DNA of 64,000 nucleotides, taken from the NCBI GenBank assembly GCA_033063855.1, contig CP093831.1, forward strand, positions 19,406,001 to 19,470,000. Reading direction: 5' to 3'. Positions 14,101 through 23,553 of the stretch are shown in pieces; positions within the stretch are counted from its first letter, which is position 1, and the number at the start of each line of letters is the position of its first letter. Source of the stretch: Smittia aterrima. Lineage: Eukaryota > Arthropoda > Insecta > Diptera > Chironomidae. Made by a program: the position numbers and the translations under genes. The notes under the pieces are model-generated. The model had not been told where the DNA came from. It saw nothing but the letters and a program-made list of their open reading frames with translations, and ran no database searches.

Positions 14101-14488
14101 TTAATGCCATCGGATGATCGCCAACTTGATACAATTGTTGACGCTTTTCTCTTCTTCGAATTAAATTGAAACGACACTCAAGCGGAAAAGGCTGTCATGA
14201 TGGGCAAGCATGTTAAAATGAGCATCAATGAACGTTCGGCGAAGTGTATCCAGAGATAGTTATTAAAGTTTTTACCTTTAGTTTTATGCAACAATTAAGT
14301 CTTCACTATACTTTCTAAACCTTAATCACTCATCTGAGAATTTTTTTTCTGCGTCTTCTGCAAAAAATTCCATTTGAAGGTGTTCAACGAAGGATTGCTA
14401 TCTGGTTCAGTAGTTTATGGAGATTAAATTCGCTAATTTATAAATGAAAGATTAAACTCACGTTATCATCATCCAGAATAATATTGTA

Positions 14489-14526
14489 GCCCGTTATGTT
14501 TTTCATCATGCCCGTTATGTTTTTCA
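14489..14526. repeat. Short direct repeat, two copies of a 17-bp word with 21-bp period
   Basis: The word GCCCGTTATGTTTTTCA occurs at 14489-14505 and again at 14510-14526. It is a simple local duplication with no sign of a larger array. Confidence 0.6.
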
Positions 14527-14839
14527 AGAGCAAGTGAATGTTCACGAGGAAATCCTAGTTGTTGAAGTTCGATAGCAAAAATTCCTTAAAACTTAACACG
14601 GTGCGTCATTAGATCGAAAAAACGGACCAACACGATAGGAGAAGAAAAGGAAGAAGTTGCATATTTGATATTTCACTAATTTGAGCATATTAGAGTTGTT
14701 TTACAAGATTCTTTCAAAAGTTGCCTGATTTGTCGCTATCTGGCTTAAGTGAAAATTCAAATGTTCAAATGTTACTTTTGCAGGTTCACTGTGACTTAAA
14801 AGCTTTCCAATCGATGCTGTACTATTTTTCATTAATTAA

Positions 14840-14845
14840 TTTATT
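14840..14845 (-). terminator. Candidate polyadenylation signal of ND-49
   Basis: TTTATT on the plus strand reads AATAAA on the minus strand, about 60 nt beyond the ND-49 stop codon, a normal position for a short 3' UTR. Confidence 0.5.
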
Positions 14846-14905
14846 TTTTCGTGATCGATCTCTTTTTTACAGAAACAATTTTTTTTACCACTAGTCAACT
14901 CGAAT

Positions 14906-16476
14906 CTATCGATCAATTTCACCGAAGACAACGTCAAGTGTTCCAATGATAGCTACAATGTCGGCGAGCATGTGTTGCTTTCCAATCTTGTCGATTGCGG
15001 CCAAATGAGCGAATCCTGGAGCCTTAATTTTGCATCTGTAAGGTTTGCTGGAACCGTCTGATACTAAATAAACTCCAAATTCGCCCTTAGGTGCTTCAAT
15101 TGCTGTGTAAGTGGAGCCGGGTGGAACTTGGTAGCCCTGAGTGAAAAGTTTGAAATGATGGATCAAAGCTTCCATGGAAGTTTTCATTTCATGGCGTGAT
15201 GGTGGAGTCAGTTTTGCGTCATCGACTTTAATTTCGCCTGGTGGCATTTGGTTCAAACACTGGTCGATGATTCTCAGCGACTGACGCATCTCTTCAATAC
15301 GACACAAATATCTATCGTAACAATCGCCTTTTGTACCAATTGGTACATCAAACTCTACCAAATGATAGGCATCGTATGGTTGTGACTTGCGCAAGTCCCA
15401 TTTAATTCCTGAACCTCGCAACATGACGCCACTAAATCCATAGTTCAAAGCGTCTTCAGCTGAGACAATACCAATGTCTTCAGTTCTTTGCACCCAGATA
15501 CGATTTGTTGTAAGGACATCCTCGACTTCATCCAAACGTTCGCCGAATTTAGAAGCAAATTCGTAAATGTCGTCAAGCAAGCCGAGAGGAATATCAAGTG
15601 AAACTCCTCCAGGGCGAATGTAAGCAGCGTGCATTCTTGCTCCAGAGACACGCTCGTAGAATTCCATCATCTTTTCACGTTCCTCGAAGAGCCAGAAGAA
15701 AGGTGTCAACGCACCAACATCGAGAGCATGTGTACCAACAGCCATGATGTGGTTCAAAATTCTCGTAATCTCAGCAAACAAAGCTAAAAAGATAGATTTA
15801 TTAAGTTTCCTGATGATAAGAATAGTTTGACACTCCACTTACTTCTGATGTACTTTGCGCGGATTGGAATATCGATATTCAGCAGTTTTTCAACGGCAAG
15901 CGAGTAACACTGCTCATTGCACATCATAGAAACGTAATCCAAACGATCAAAATAAGGAAGCGCCTGAGTGTACGTTTTGTATTCAATGAGTTTCTCAGTT
16001 CCGCGATGAAGCAAACCAATATGAGGATCGCAACGCATGACAGTCTCGCCGTCTAATTCCAAAACCATTCGCAATACGCCGTGAGCAGCTGGATGTTGAG
16101 GACCAAAGTTAATGCTCAGATTGCGAACACTCTTCTCAGGCGATGGATACAATTTTGCGTTATATGAAGGAACTTTCCACTTCGATGTAACTTCGTCAGG
16201 GTACATGACAGCTCCGCTCCACTGTTGCATAAACTCAGCATCAGGATACCACTTGCCAGCATTTCTTATTTGGCTAAAAGAGAAATAGAAGAGCATTAAC
16301 AAACATTTAACGCATTAAAATATTGAAAATTATGCAATGAGATTACAACAACAAATCTCAACAAAATCTCGATTTTACTTTGCATTGTAAAGAGCTCCAG
16401 CGTTTGTAAGAACTGATTTGGAAAGGTTCAGACTAGCGGCTTTGCGAGCGACATTGTTCAATACGGAATACGCCAT
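14906..16476 (-). CDS. ND-49: NADH dehydrogenase [ubiquinone] iron-sulfur protein 2, mitochondrial (complex I 49 kDa subunit)
   Basis: Three exons, 16476-16379, 16273-15843 and 15783-14906, splice with consistent phases to 468 residues, the usual length of NDUFS2. The first ~30 residues carry Arg and Lys but no acid, with amphipathic character, and look like a mitochondrial presequence. The mature part has the NDUFS2 landmarks: [13 protein letters not shown] in the conserved N-terminal block, [14 protein letters not shown], and [20 protein letters not shown] across the second splice junction. The C-terminus DVVFGEIDR is the canonical ending. The protein is a core subunit of the complex I peripheral arm and helps shape the ubiquinone pocket in the matrix. 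It is divergently arranged with the Daxx homologue, the two start codons being about 190 bp apart. Confidence 0.98.
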
Positions 16477-16666
16477 CGTATAGTTAAATCCGATGATTGA
16501 AAAATATTTGTTCACAAAATTTCGTGTTGTTTTCGAGTCGGACTAAAAGTTTTCGGATTACCAACGATTTTTCTGAACGCACTACTGCGACAAATTCAAA
16601 AAAATAATACAAAGAATTTGTAAAATAACTATCGGCTGACCTTCTCTCTTCGATAAACATATTGCA
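16477..16666. promoter_or_regulatory. Putative bidirectional promoter, ND-49 / Daxx homologue
   Basis: This 190-bp interval separates the start codons of two divergent genes and must contain both 5' UTRs and core promoters. I see no TATA box, which fits housekeeping promoters. Inferred from layout. Confidence 0.45.
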
Positions 16667-18285
16667 ATGGAGACATCAGTCATTGTGATTGACTCAGATG
16701 ATGAAGACAAAGTCGTTCAAGTGAGTTGAATCTTTAATTTTCGAAACTGGCGGCTTTTCGCATTGTTTGTTGTTGTAATCAAAATGATTTATTTTTAAGG
16801 GAAATTCGGCTGTTGTAGTTAAACCATCGCTCAAAAGAGCTGCAGCCTCTGAGACCAACGGCAATGGAAGTCCTTCAGCTAAAATACGAAGAATCATTCC
16901 AACGAAAATTGGTGAGATTGGAGAGGCAAGATCCAGCGTAAATCCTGGAGATTCTTCTGTCGATTTGAATCATTCAAATGATGGACAAGAGGAGAAAAGT
17001 GAGGAAAATAAGACTGATGAGACCGAAGCAGGACCATCAAACGGCGATCGCGAAGAAGAGAAGAACGAATTGACACCACAATTAAAGAAGCTCATTATTG
17101 CTTGTCGAGCTGCTGATGGAACAGAGGAGATGAAAAAAGTTATTAAGCAGAAACTTCTCAAATATTATCGCTCGGTACATCCTGATTACGTGACATCAAA
17201 AAACTTTAAGAATACACTTACGACAACGACTGAAGAAATTGGGAAAGAACCGCATCTCGTTTACATGAAACTTAAGGTTATTATTGAGGAGCTTGATGCT
17301 CGTCGTAAGAGCAAAGCGACAGATTTTCCAAAAGAAGAATCTGTTGATGTAAAAACCACAGGCGATGAGTCCAAAGATGTACATCTAAAAAAGCTTTATA
17401 AGGCACTCGTTAAAGTCAAAAAACTGATTGCTACTCTTGAAGAAGAGGAAGTCGATTGGGAAGACGATGATAATAGTTCATACCTCAAAAAGGTTCGATT
17501 TGAGAAGCGAGCCTGCGAAATTTACGAAAAGGTGAGTCAAGACTTCTTTGTATAAAAAGAAAAAAAAATTAGAATATTTGTGTTTCAGATTTGCGACATC
17601 ACGGGTGAATCAACTCACGCACACAGAATCGTTAAAAAGCCAATTAAATTCAAAGGAACGGACTTTCCCGAATTTAACAAGAAACTTACAAAGATTGTAA
17701 ATCAAAATAATTCGTTTCCAAACTTCCTTAAAGTTCTCAAGTGTTTGGATCTCTGCAATAAGAAATATAATTTTGGATTGGTTCAGGAACAAATGAAAAG
17801 AGTTGCACAAGATGCATTTGAGAAATTAGGGAAGAAACTTCAGGAAAGGAGAAAAATGGATTTCTATGAGACTGCACAGTTCTACGTAGGAAAGAATAAA
17901 GATCCGGCAAAGGAAGATCCCGAATTACGCAGTCAACTTGAGAAAAACAAGAAGTTTTATGCCAAGTATGACGATATCATCAACGAGTAAGTTTGTTGCT
18001 TTGATCCATATGAAAGCATTGACTACTAAAATAAAGACCTAAATATCTACTGAAATTGTAATCAAAACTTTAATAATTTTTAGATACGCTGAGAAGGAAC
18101 ACAAAACGCAATCAGATGCTGAAGAAGTATCAAGCACTTCGAAAAATGAAACACCTTTTATTGAGCTAAAAGAAGAGCCCGGAGAGAGAGCAGCAGCGCC
18201 AGAAATTGATAACATTGCTGCGTTTGATAACAATGGCACAACAAACTGCTCAGGAGATGGAGACGACCTCATCATTATCTCTTGA
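16667..18285 (+). CDS. DLP: Daxx-like histone H3.3 chaperone / transcriptional corepressor, short form
   Basis: Exons 16667-16720, 16800-17531, 17589-17986 and 18084-18285 give 461 residues. The conserved core runs from roughly residue 150 to 330. A four-helix-bundle-like segment is followed by the helix containing the acidic LEEEEVDWEDDD stretch and the Lys/Arg-rich SYLKKVRFEKRACEIYEK. Then comes ICDITGESTHAHR and the FKGTDFPEFNKKL block. Together these match the DAXX helical bundle and histone-binding domain. The N-terminus SVIVIDSDDED and C-terminus DDLIIIS resemble SUMO-interaction motifs (hydrophobic run next to acidic residues), which Daxx proteins carry at both ends. Daxx deposits H3.3-H4 with ATRX in the nucleus. 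The protein is far shorter than my recollection of Drosophila DLP. It faces KFase tail to tail with only 64 bp between stop codons. Confidence 0.88.
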
Positions 18286-18343
18286 AACTACATTTGACTT
18301 CGAATGAATTTTTATTTATGCATATTCGAAATTTTTTGGTACT

Positions 18344-18349
18344 AATAAA
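18344..18349 (+). terminator. Candidate polyadenylation signal of the Daxx homologue, abutting the KFase stop codon
   Basis: AATAAA lies 58 nt past the Daxx stop and directly against the last codon of the opposite-strand KFase gene, so cleavage would fall inside antisense KFase coding sequence. On the minus strand, AATAAA at 18316-18311 is the corresponding candidate for KFase. Confidence 0.5.
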
Positions 18350-19266
18350 TTATTCTGCTAAGCAATTGCGACCAATGAGTCGAGTCAAGTCGTAATCGTT
18401 TTCCACCATTTTCTCGACGATTGTAAAGTGATCTACGTCGTTTATAACTTCCAAGGTGGCGCAGCTAAAGTTTTTGAAAGCAAAGTCTTTCAGATCTCTT
18501 GCGTATTGTTTCGTCATTTCATATTCGAGCTCACCGAAAATTATAAAAACTTTAATGCCTCTTAACTGCAGATGACTAAAATCATGAAAAACTGGTGAAA
18601 GTTGGCGAAAGCTTTTATCTGTCAGTCCCAAAGCATTTTTCGGATTTAAAGGATGATCACGATTATCTTTAAATTCATAAAAACCTGAGATTGCGTATAC
18701 AAAAACAATCACGTCTGAAGCAAACGAGTCGATGATCTCCTTGGTCATTGAACAAAGGACAAGATGAGCGCCAGCTGAATGTCCGGAAAATGAGACCGAT
18801 TTAATTGAATTCTTTTTCACATAATCACCGATCCACTTAAATGCTTTCTTCGTTTGCTCAACTATCTGTTCAAGTTTGATGTTGGGACAAAGATCATAAC
18901 CTACGATGATAACACGAATTCCTTTCATGACCATAGACTCAGCTAAGTAACTCGATCCCCATTTATCACAATACTGCCAAGCTCCGCCATGAACGAACAC
19001 AAGAAGTGGACTATCAGTTTTCAAATCATCGCCATAGATGTCCAACTTTTCGCGTGGAGTCGCACCATAGGCGATATTGAGATGGCAATTAGTGTTCTTA
19101 CGAATCTTTTCGGAAACTATAAAGTAGAAATTATAATTTATAAATTTGATTTATATCTGAATTTATTTTGATTGAAAATCATACTTTCAAGACCTTTTTC
19201 GATGAAATTTGATAAAAGCTTCTGGAACTCGTCAACATGATGATTATCAACCGAAGAATTTTCCAT
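18350..19266 (-). CDS. KFase: Kynurenine formamidase (arylformamidase), tandem copy A
   Basis: Two exons, 19266-19185 and 19116-18350, give 282 residues, normal for the family. It is an alpha/beta hydrolase that converts N-formylkynurenine to kynurenine and formate in cytosolic tryptophan degradation, feeding ommochrome pigments and xanthurenic acid in insects. The oxyanion-hole motif HGGAW is at about residues 70-74. The nucleophile is Ser ~141 in GHSAGAH and the catalytic His ~257 is in VDHF. Where vertebrate AFMID has the triad Asp (GQHDSPEF), this copy has Glu (GELEYE, residue ~225). The second exon is 767 nt, the same as in copy B, with the same phase-1 intron, so the pair arose by tandem duplication. 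Copy B is the upstream neighbour, 87 bp away. Confidence 0.9.
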
Positions 19267-19353
19267 TTTCTTTGCAATAGATCTTAATTATTTTGTAGAA
19301 ATCCAAATAAAAACTCAAATGTGATTAAGTCTGAAACTTTTTTTATTAGCAGC

Positions 19354-20286
19354 TTATCGCTTTAGGTTATGAATGAATAGATTAGTCAAGAAGTAATCTC
19401 GTTCCGTGAGTTTTTCGACGATATCAAAATGATCAACGCCACTCAAAATTTCAAAGCTGATCGATTTTAATTTCTTAAGAGCATTTTCCGCGAAATCCCT
19501 AGACTGCTGTTTAAATTTTTCAGATTCAAACTCTCCAACAAAAACGAAAAAAATTATGCTACGACTCTCGAGGTGAGAAAAATCATGAAACTGAGGAGAG
19601 AGCTGACGAAAGTTACTATCATCCAAGGATAAGATATTTTTCTCGTTAGCTGCGTTGAGATGTCGCAATTCTTGCAAATCGTAAATGCCTGAAATAGCGT
19701 ATGCAGCTATTTTGACATCAGCTGCAATTGAATCGATAAAGTTTTTATCAAGAGCACACGCTAGTAAATGAGCACCAGCAGAATGGCCAGCAAATGAGAC
19801 TGATTTGATAGAATTTTTCTTTACATAATCGCTAATCCACTTAAACGACTCCTTAATCTCCAATACCACTTCTTGAAGACTAACTGTTGGACACAATTCG
19901 TGATCAACTACAATAACTCGAACTCCACTTTCCACCAAAGGTCCAGCTAAGTAACTCGAACCCCATTTATCGCACATCTGCCAGTAACCACCATGAACAA
20001 ATACAAGAAGTGGAGAATCAGCACTCAAGTCATCACCGTAAATATCCAATTTTTGACGGAATGTCGATCCATAGGCGATATTTAGTCGGCAATTGTAAGT
20101 ATGGCGAACTTTCTCAGATTCTAGAAATAAAAAAAAATTAATCAATTACATAGATATGGCTAATAAAATCATCTTACCCTTCGTTGTGAACTCAATGTAG
20201 TTAGCAAAGAGCTCATCACGATTTTCAAATCTTTTCGAGAACAACGATGGCGTATATTCGATTTCTAAAGCTTGCTTCGCTTCCAT
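19354..20286 (-). CDS. KFase: Kynurenine formamidase (arylformamidase), tandem copy B
   Basis: Exons 20286-20178 and 20120-19354 give 291 residues. The start at 20286 (MEAKQALEIEYTPSLFSKRF) was preferred over in-frame ATGs further upstream because it matches the family's YxPS...RF N-terminus. Motifs are HGGYW (oxyanion hole), GHSAGAH (nucleophile Ser) and GVDHF (catalytic His). The acid position again reads Glu, in GEFESEKF, against Asp in vertebrate AFMID. It keeps more of the canonical N-terminus and the Q-Q-S motif after the acid position, so it looks like the more conservative copy. Same strand, same intron phase and same second-exon length as copy A. Its start lies 135 bp downstream of the TRM6 stop. 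Confidence 0.91.
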
Positions 20287-20420
20287 TCTCTTAGAAAATC
20301 GAATTTCAAATGAACCGCAAATGCTGAAACATAAACCGGTTATCAGTTGACCTTCCATATGGCTTCTCAATGTTGTTTTAAAAATGGTTTTATTGAGCTC
20401 ACTTATATAGTCACAAAAAT

Positions 20421-21833
20421 TTATTTTGAAGCACCATTATTGATGGTGTAGCCAACTAAAAGGTATCCACTTGATCCTGTGATTTGAACTTCCGGATGAG
20501 TTCGCATGGGGAGCACTTGATAGTTTCTCATCCAATTTGAAAGCAATCGGAGATTAACAACAGAATCGAGAGATTTTAATGCAAAGAAACATTCCATTAA
20601 GATTTCCTTGCAGGTGTGGAAGATTACGATGGGTCGACCAGGATGCACAAACCGAATTAATTCCTTTGCAATATTTGAAGGATCTTCTTTTGAAACTATG
20701 ACAAGCGAGTCAACTTTTTCTTTAAGGACTACAATTGCTTCGTCGTTCTCGAACTGCCACTTTTGCTTTTTTAAAGCTTTTGATTGGACACGGTCTGCCT
20801 GTTTACTATCATTATTCTTTGTGAGATCGATTGCAGCTTCGCTTGCTTCATCATTTACTGTTAGTTCCATTTTTGCAACTTTCGCTGAGTTCACTTCTTC
20901 TTCGCCGTCATCAGCTTTTCTTTTTCTATTTTCAGAGTCCTCCACATTTGCTTCCTTCAATTCACCATTAGATGAGCTTTGATAAAACTGTCTGAGGACC
21001 GAGTAAAGGTTTACTGAAATACATTTCTTCTCGTGTTGCTTGCTGAGATTTAAAGCAAGAACTGCTTGTGTCTGAGCAAAGTTTCCTGGATGGAGATGAA
21101 CCATCTTTGAATCGCCTGATTCTCCCATTGAGTTAAGAAATGCAGCTGGCAACAAACCACTGGTTCCAGCATCGTAAACCAAATAGTTTCCTGTAGAGTT
21201 GACACCAGAGTAAGAAATCAATTGCGAAAGAGAATCTATTCGTAGACCCAGTGGCTTCTCTGGGTCCTGACGATAAAATATCTCAGCTATAAGACGGATT
21301 GTAGGTCTGCGAATCTGAATGAAGTCGAAATATTTCTTCTCTTTTTTCTTGATGTATTTCTCTTGGGAAAATTCAGTTTTTTCGTTGAATGACTTTGAGT
21401 TAGCGACTAATGTTCCGATGATTTCTTTAGAGTCTGAGATGTTGTCACGCATGCTAAGAATTTCCTCGTTTGACAGTGATTGCGACTAAAATAATTTAAA
21501 GTTCTAATATCTTAAAGATCAGTATCGATTTCAACTCTTTACCTGTCCGTCGTCATGAATATTTCGATTGTCCGTTCCTGATTCAATCGTCTTAAGAATC
21601 TCCTTGAAGTCCGTCGCATTTTCACAAGGCTCAAGGCTATAGATTCTTCTTTTGCCGCCTTCCTTAATCGTCATCTTGAATGTTTTAAACCAAGGCTGAT
21701 CAGCAATTGCTTTCAGTTCGATAGTATCTCGTCCCATTTGCACTGTAGTCTCGGAATCCGTGAATTTATGAAGCTTAGTGAAGTTCTGACGTTGAACGAC
21801 AACATATTGTCCCTTCTGAATAACTTGTTCCAT
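20421..21833 (-). CDS. Trmt6: tRNA (adenine(58)-N1)-methyltransferase non-catalytic subunit TRM6
   Basis: Exons 21833-21543 and 21485-20421 join in phase 0 to give 451 residues. The family signature EKYIKKKEKKY is near residue 125 and is followed by IQIRRPTIRLIAE. A degenerate Rossmann-like methyltransferase fold follows (LVYDAGTSGLLPAAFLNSMG), without a proper SAM-binding glycine motif, as expected for the non-catalytic partner. There is an acidic and basic low-complexity insert near residues 225-285. The C-terminus has the conserved RLLSNWMRNYQVLPMRTHPEV and SGYLLVGY. The subunit binds tRNA and pairs with TRM61 to form m1A58 in initiator and other tRNAs in the nucleus. It is head to head with CstF64, 185 bp between starts. 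Confidence 0.96.
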
Positions 21834-22018
21834 TTATTTATCTTAAAAGATTCCGGTATGTTTACGAATTTAAAGCGTGTTTTCAGTAAATTTTTTATTG
21901 AACATGTCGAGCGTTTTCAAGAATTCATCGAAAGCAGAAACAAAAATTTTTTTGATAAAAAAATCGGCTTTTTAACCATAGTTCAACATTTATTGAAATA
22001 AAAAAACAAATCGATACG
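21834..22018. promoter_or_regulatory. Putative bidirectional promoter, TRM6 / CstF64
   Basis: A 185-bp interval between the start codons of two divergent housekeeping genes. An ATCGAT-containing word lies just before the CstF64 start and resembles part of the insect DRE element. No TATA box was seen. Function is inferred from layout. Confidence 0.42.
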
Positions 22019-23243
22019 ATGGGAGACAAGAACTCGGATCAAAGTATTATGGACAAGTCGATGCGGTCCGTCTTCGGTAAATTTAATAATTAAAATGAGT
22101 ACATGAAACATTTTGCACATAGAATTTCATTTTCAGTTGGCAACATCCCATACGAAGCAACCGAGGAGAAGCTTAAAGACATTTTTAGTGAAGTAGGACC
22201 AGTTCTTTCACTAAAACTGGTGTTTGATCGTGAAAGTGGCAAGCCGAAAGGCTACGGCTTCTGTGAATTCAAAGATCAGGAAACAGCTTTGTCAGCAATG
22301 CGTAATCTAAATGGATACGAAATCGGAGGACGAACATTGAGAGTCGACAATGCTTGTACAGAGAAGTCGAGAATGGAAATGGCAGCTTTGCTTTCGGGAC
22401 CTCAAGTAGAAAATCCTTACGGAGACCACTGTGATCCCGATTCTGCACCAGATATTATCAGTAAAACTGTTGCTTCACTTCCGCCAGAGCAAATGTATGA
22501 GCTGATGAAACAAATGAAGGAATGCATTCAAAACAATCCTAATGAAGCACGTCAGATGTTAATACAAAATCCTCAGTTGGCATATGCGCTTCTTCAAGCA
22601 CAGGTTGTCATGAGAATTTTAGATCCCAGTCAAGCAGTTGTGAGTTCCTCTAAAATATTTATCGTGGCTTCTAATAATTCTTTATTTTTTTTAGACTTTT
22701 CTTTTCAAGCCGAATCAAATGCCACCAGTACTGACAAACCAAACAACCGCTCAAGGAATTCAATCGATGATGAATCAAGCATTGTCTTCAATGGGACAGC
22801 CTGGACCTCAAGGCGGCTTCGGTCAAGATATCGATCTCCGATCGGTCGATCCAAGACTTGTAGGAAGACAGCCTGGAGGTTCAATGGATCTCGACATGCG
22901 AATGATGCCCAATCAGATGCAAATGGGTCAAAGCTATGATCAGCAGCGACCACCTATTCAACATCAACGCCAATTTCAAGGAGATCCAAGACAACGCGGA
23001 AATGATCCTAGAGATCCGCGACAAAAAGCTCAGCAGCAACAACAACAGTCTCAACAACAGAATTCTCTTGCAGCTCAACTTCATCGAGGAATATCCAATG
23101 ATGCAACAGATCAAGAGAAGGCAGCGCTTATCATGCAAGTATTGAAGCTGACTGATGAGCAAATCTCTTGTTTACCGCCAGAGCAACGTGCATCAATCCT
23201 CGTATTGAAAGAGCAAATTGCCAAAAGTGCAAATTTGAAGTAA
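22019..23243 (+). CDS. CstF64: Cleavage stimulation factor subunit 2 (CstF-64)
   Basis: Exons 22019-22076, 22137-22639 and 22695-23243 give 369 residues. An N-terminal RRM (about 17-95) has RNP2 VFVGNIP, split by the first intron, and RNP1 KGYGFCEF; it binds the GU-rich element downstream of poly(A) sites. The hinge (about 120-190), with QMYELMKQMKECIQNNPNEARQML, contacts CstF-77 and symplekin. The middle is Pro/Gly/Gln/Met-rich, with DPR repeats and a Gln run near 275-285. The C-terminal three-helix domain (KAALIMQVLKLTDEQI, LPPEQRASI) binds Pcf11. It is shorter than the human protein, with a reduced Pro/Gly region and no MEAR(A/G) repeat array. It acts in nuclear mRNA 3'-end processing. Confidence 0.97.
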
Positions 23244-23553
23244 ATTCAACTCTTAATTTAAAATATTTTGTAAAACTTTGGGAACGGACAAATGTCGTTC
23301 ATAATCTTTGAATATAAATAACGCAAAAACATAATCTTCAACAAATATTTTTTACCTCTGTGCTCCATATTTTTATTTTGATGCTGAAAAAAAAATATAA
23401 TCGGACGAGTAAAATTACCAATTTTTTGATTTATTGATTATTGAAATATCTCATCGCATCTACAAAATATTTATTAATATTACGTAAGAAAAATATTTGT
23501 TAATACTCGCAAAATAATTTTTCATAAAAGTTCCTTAAAGCTACAAGTTAAAA

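Larger units (their letters stand above)
4526..14905. other. ~10.4 kb gap without a recognisable gene between eya and ND-49
   Basis: Both strands show only short open frames with no recognisable protein content and no convincing splice pattern. It includes the eya 3' UTR (AATAAA at 4581) and the ND-49 3' UTR (minus-strand AATAAA at 14840-14845). Structured items seen are a diverged repeated element (6014-6065 and 8059-8110), small perfect hairpins near 7263-7280 and 9400-9418, a GC-richer island near 8930-8990, and a short direct repeat at 14489-14526. Developmental genes such as eya often have large regulatory neighbourhoods, so an enhancer role is plausible. That is inference from position only. 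Confidence 0.6.

Noticed and set aside
20146..20370. Longer N-terminus for KFase copy B beginning MRSHMEGQ
   Set aside because: The family N-terminus begins close to YxPSxxSxRF, which fits the ATG at 20286; the extension has no family similarity.
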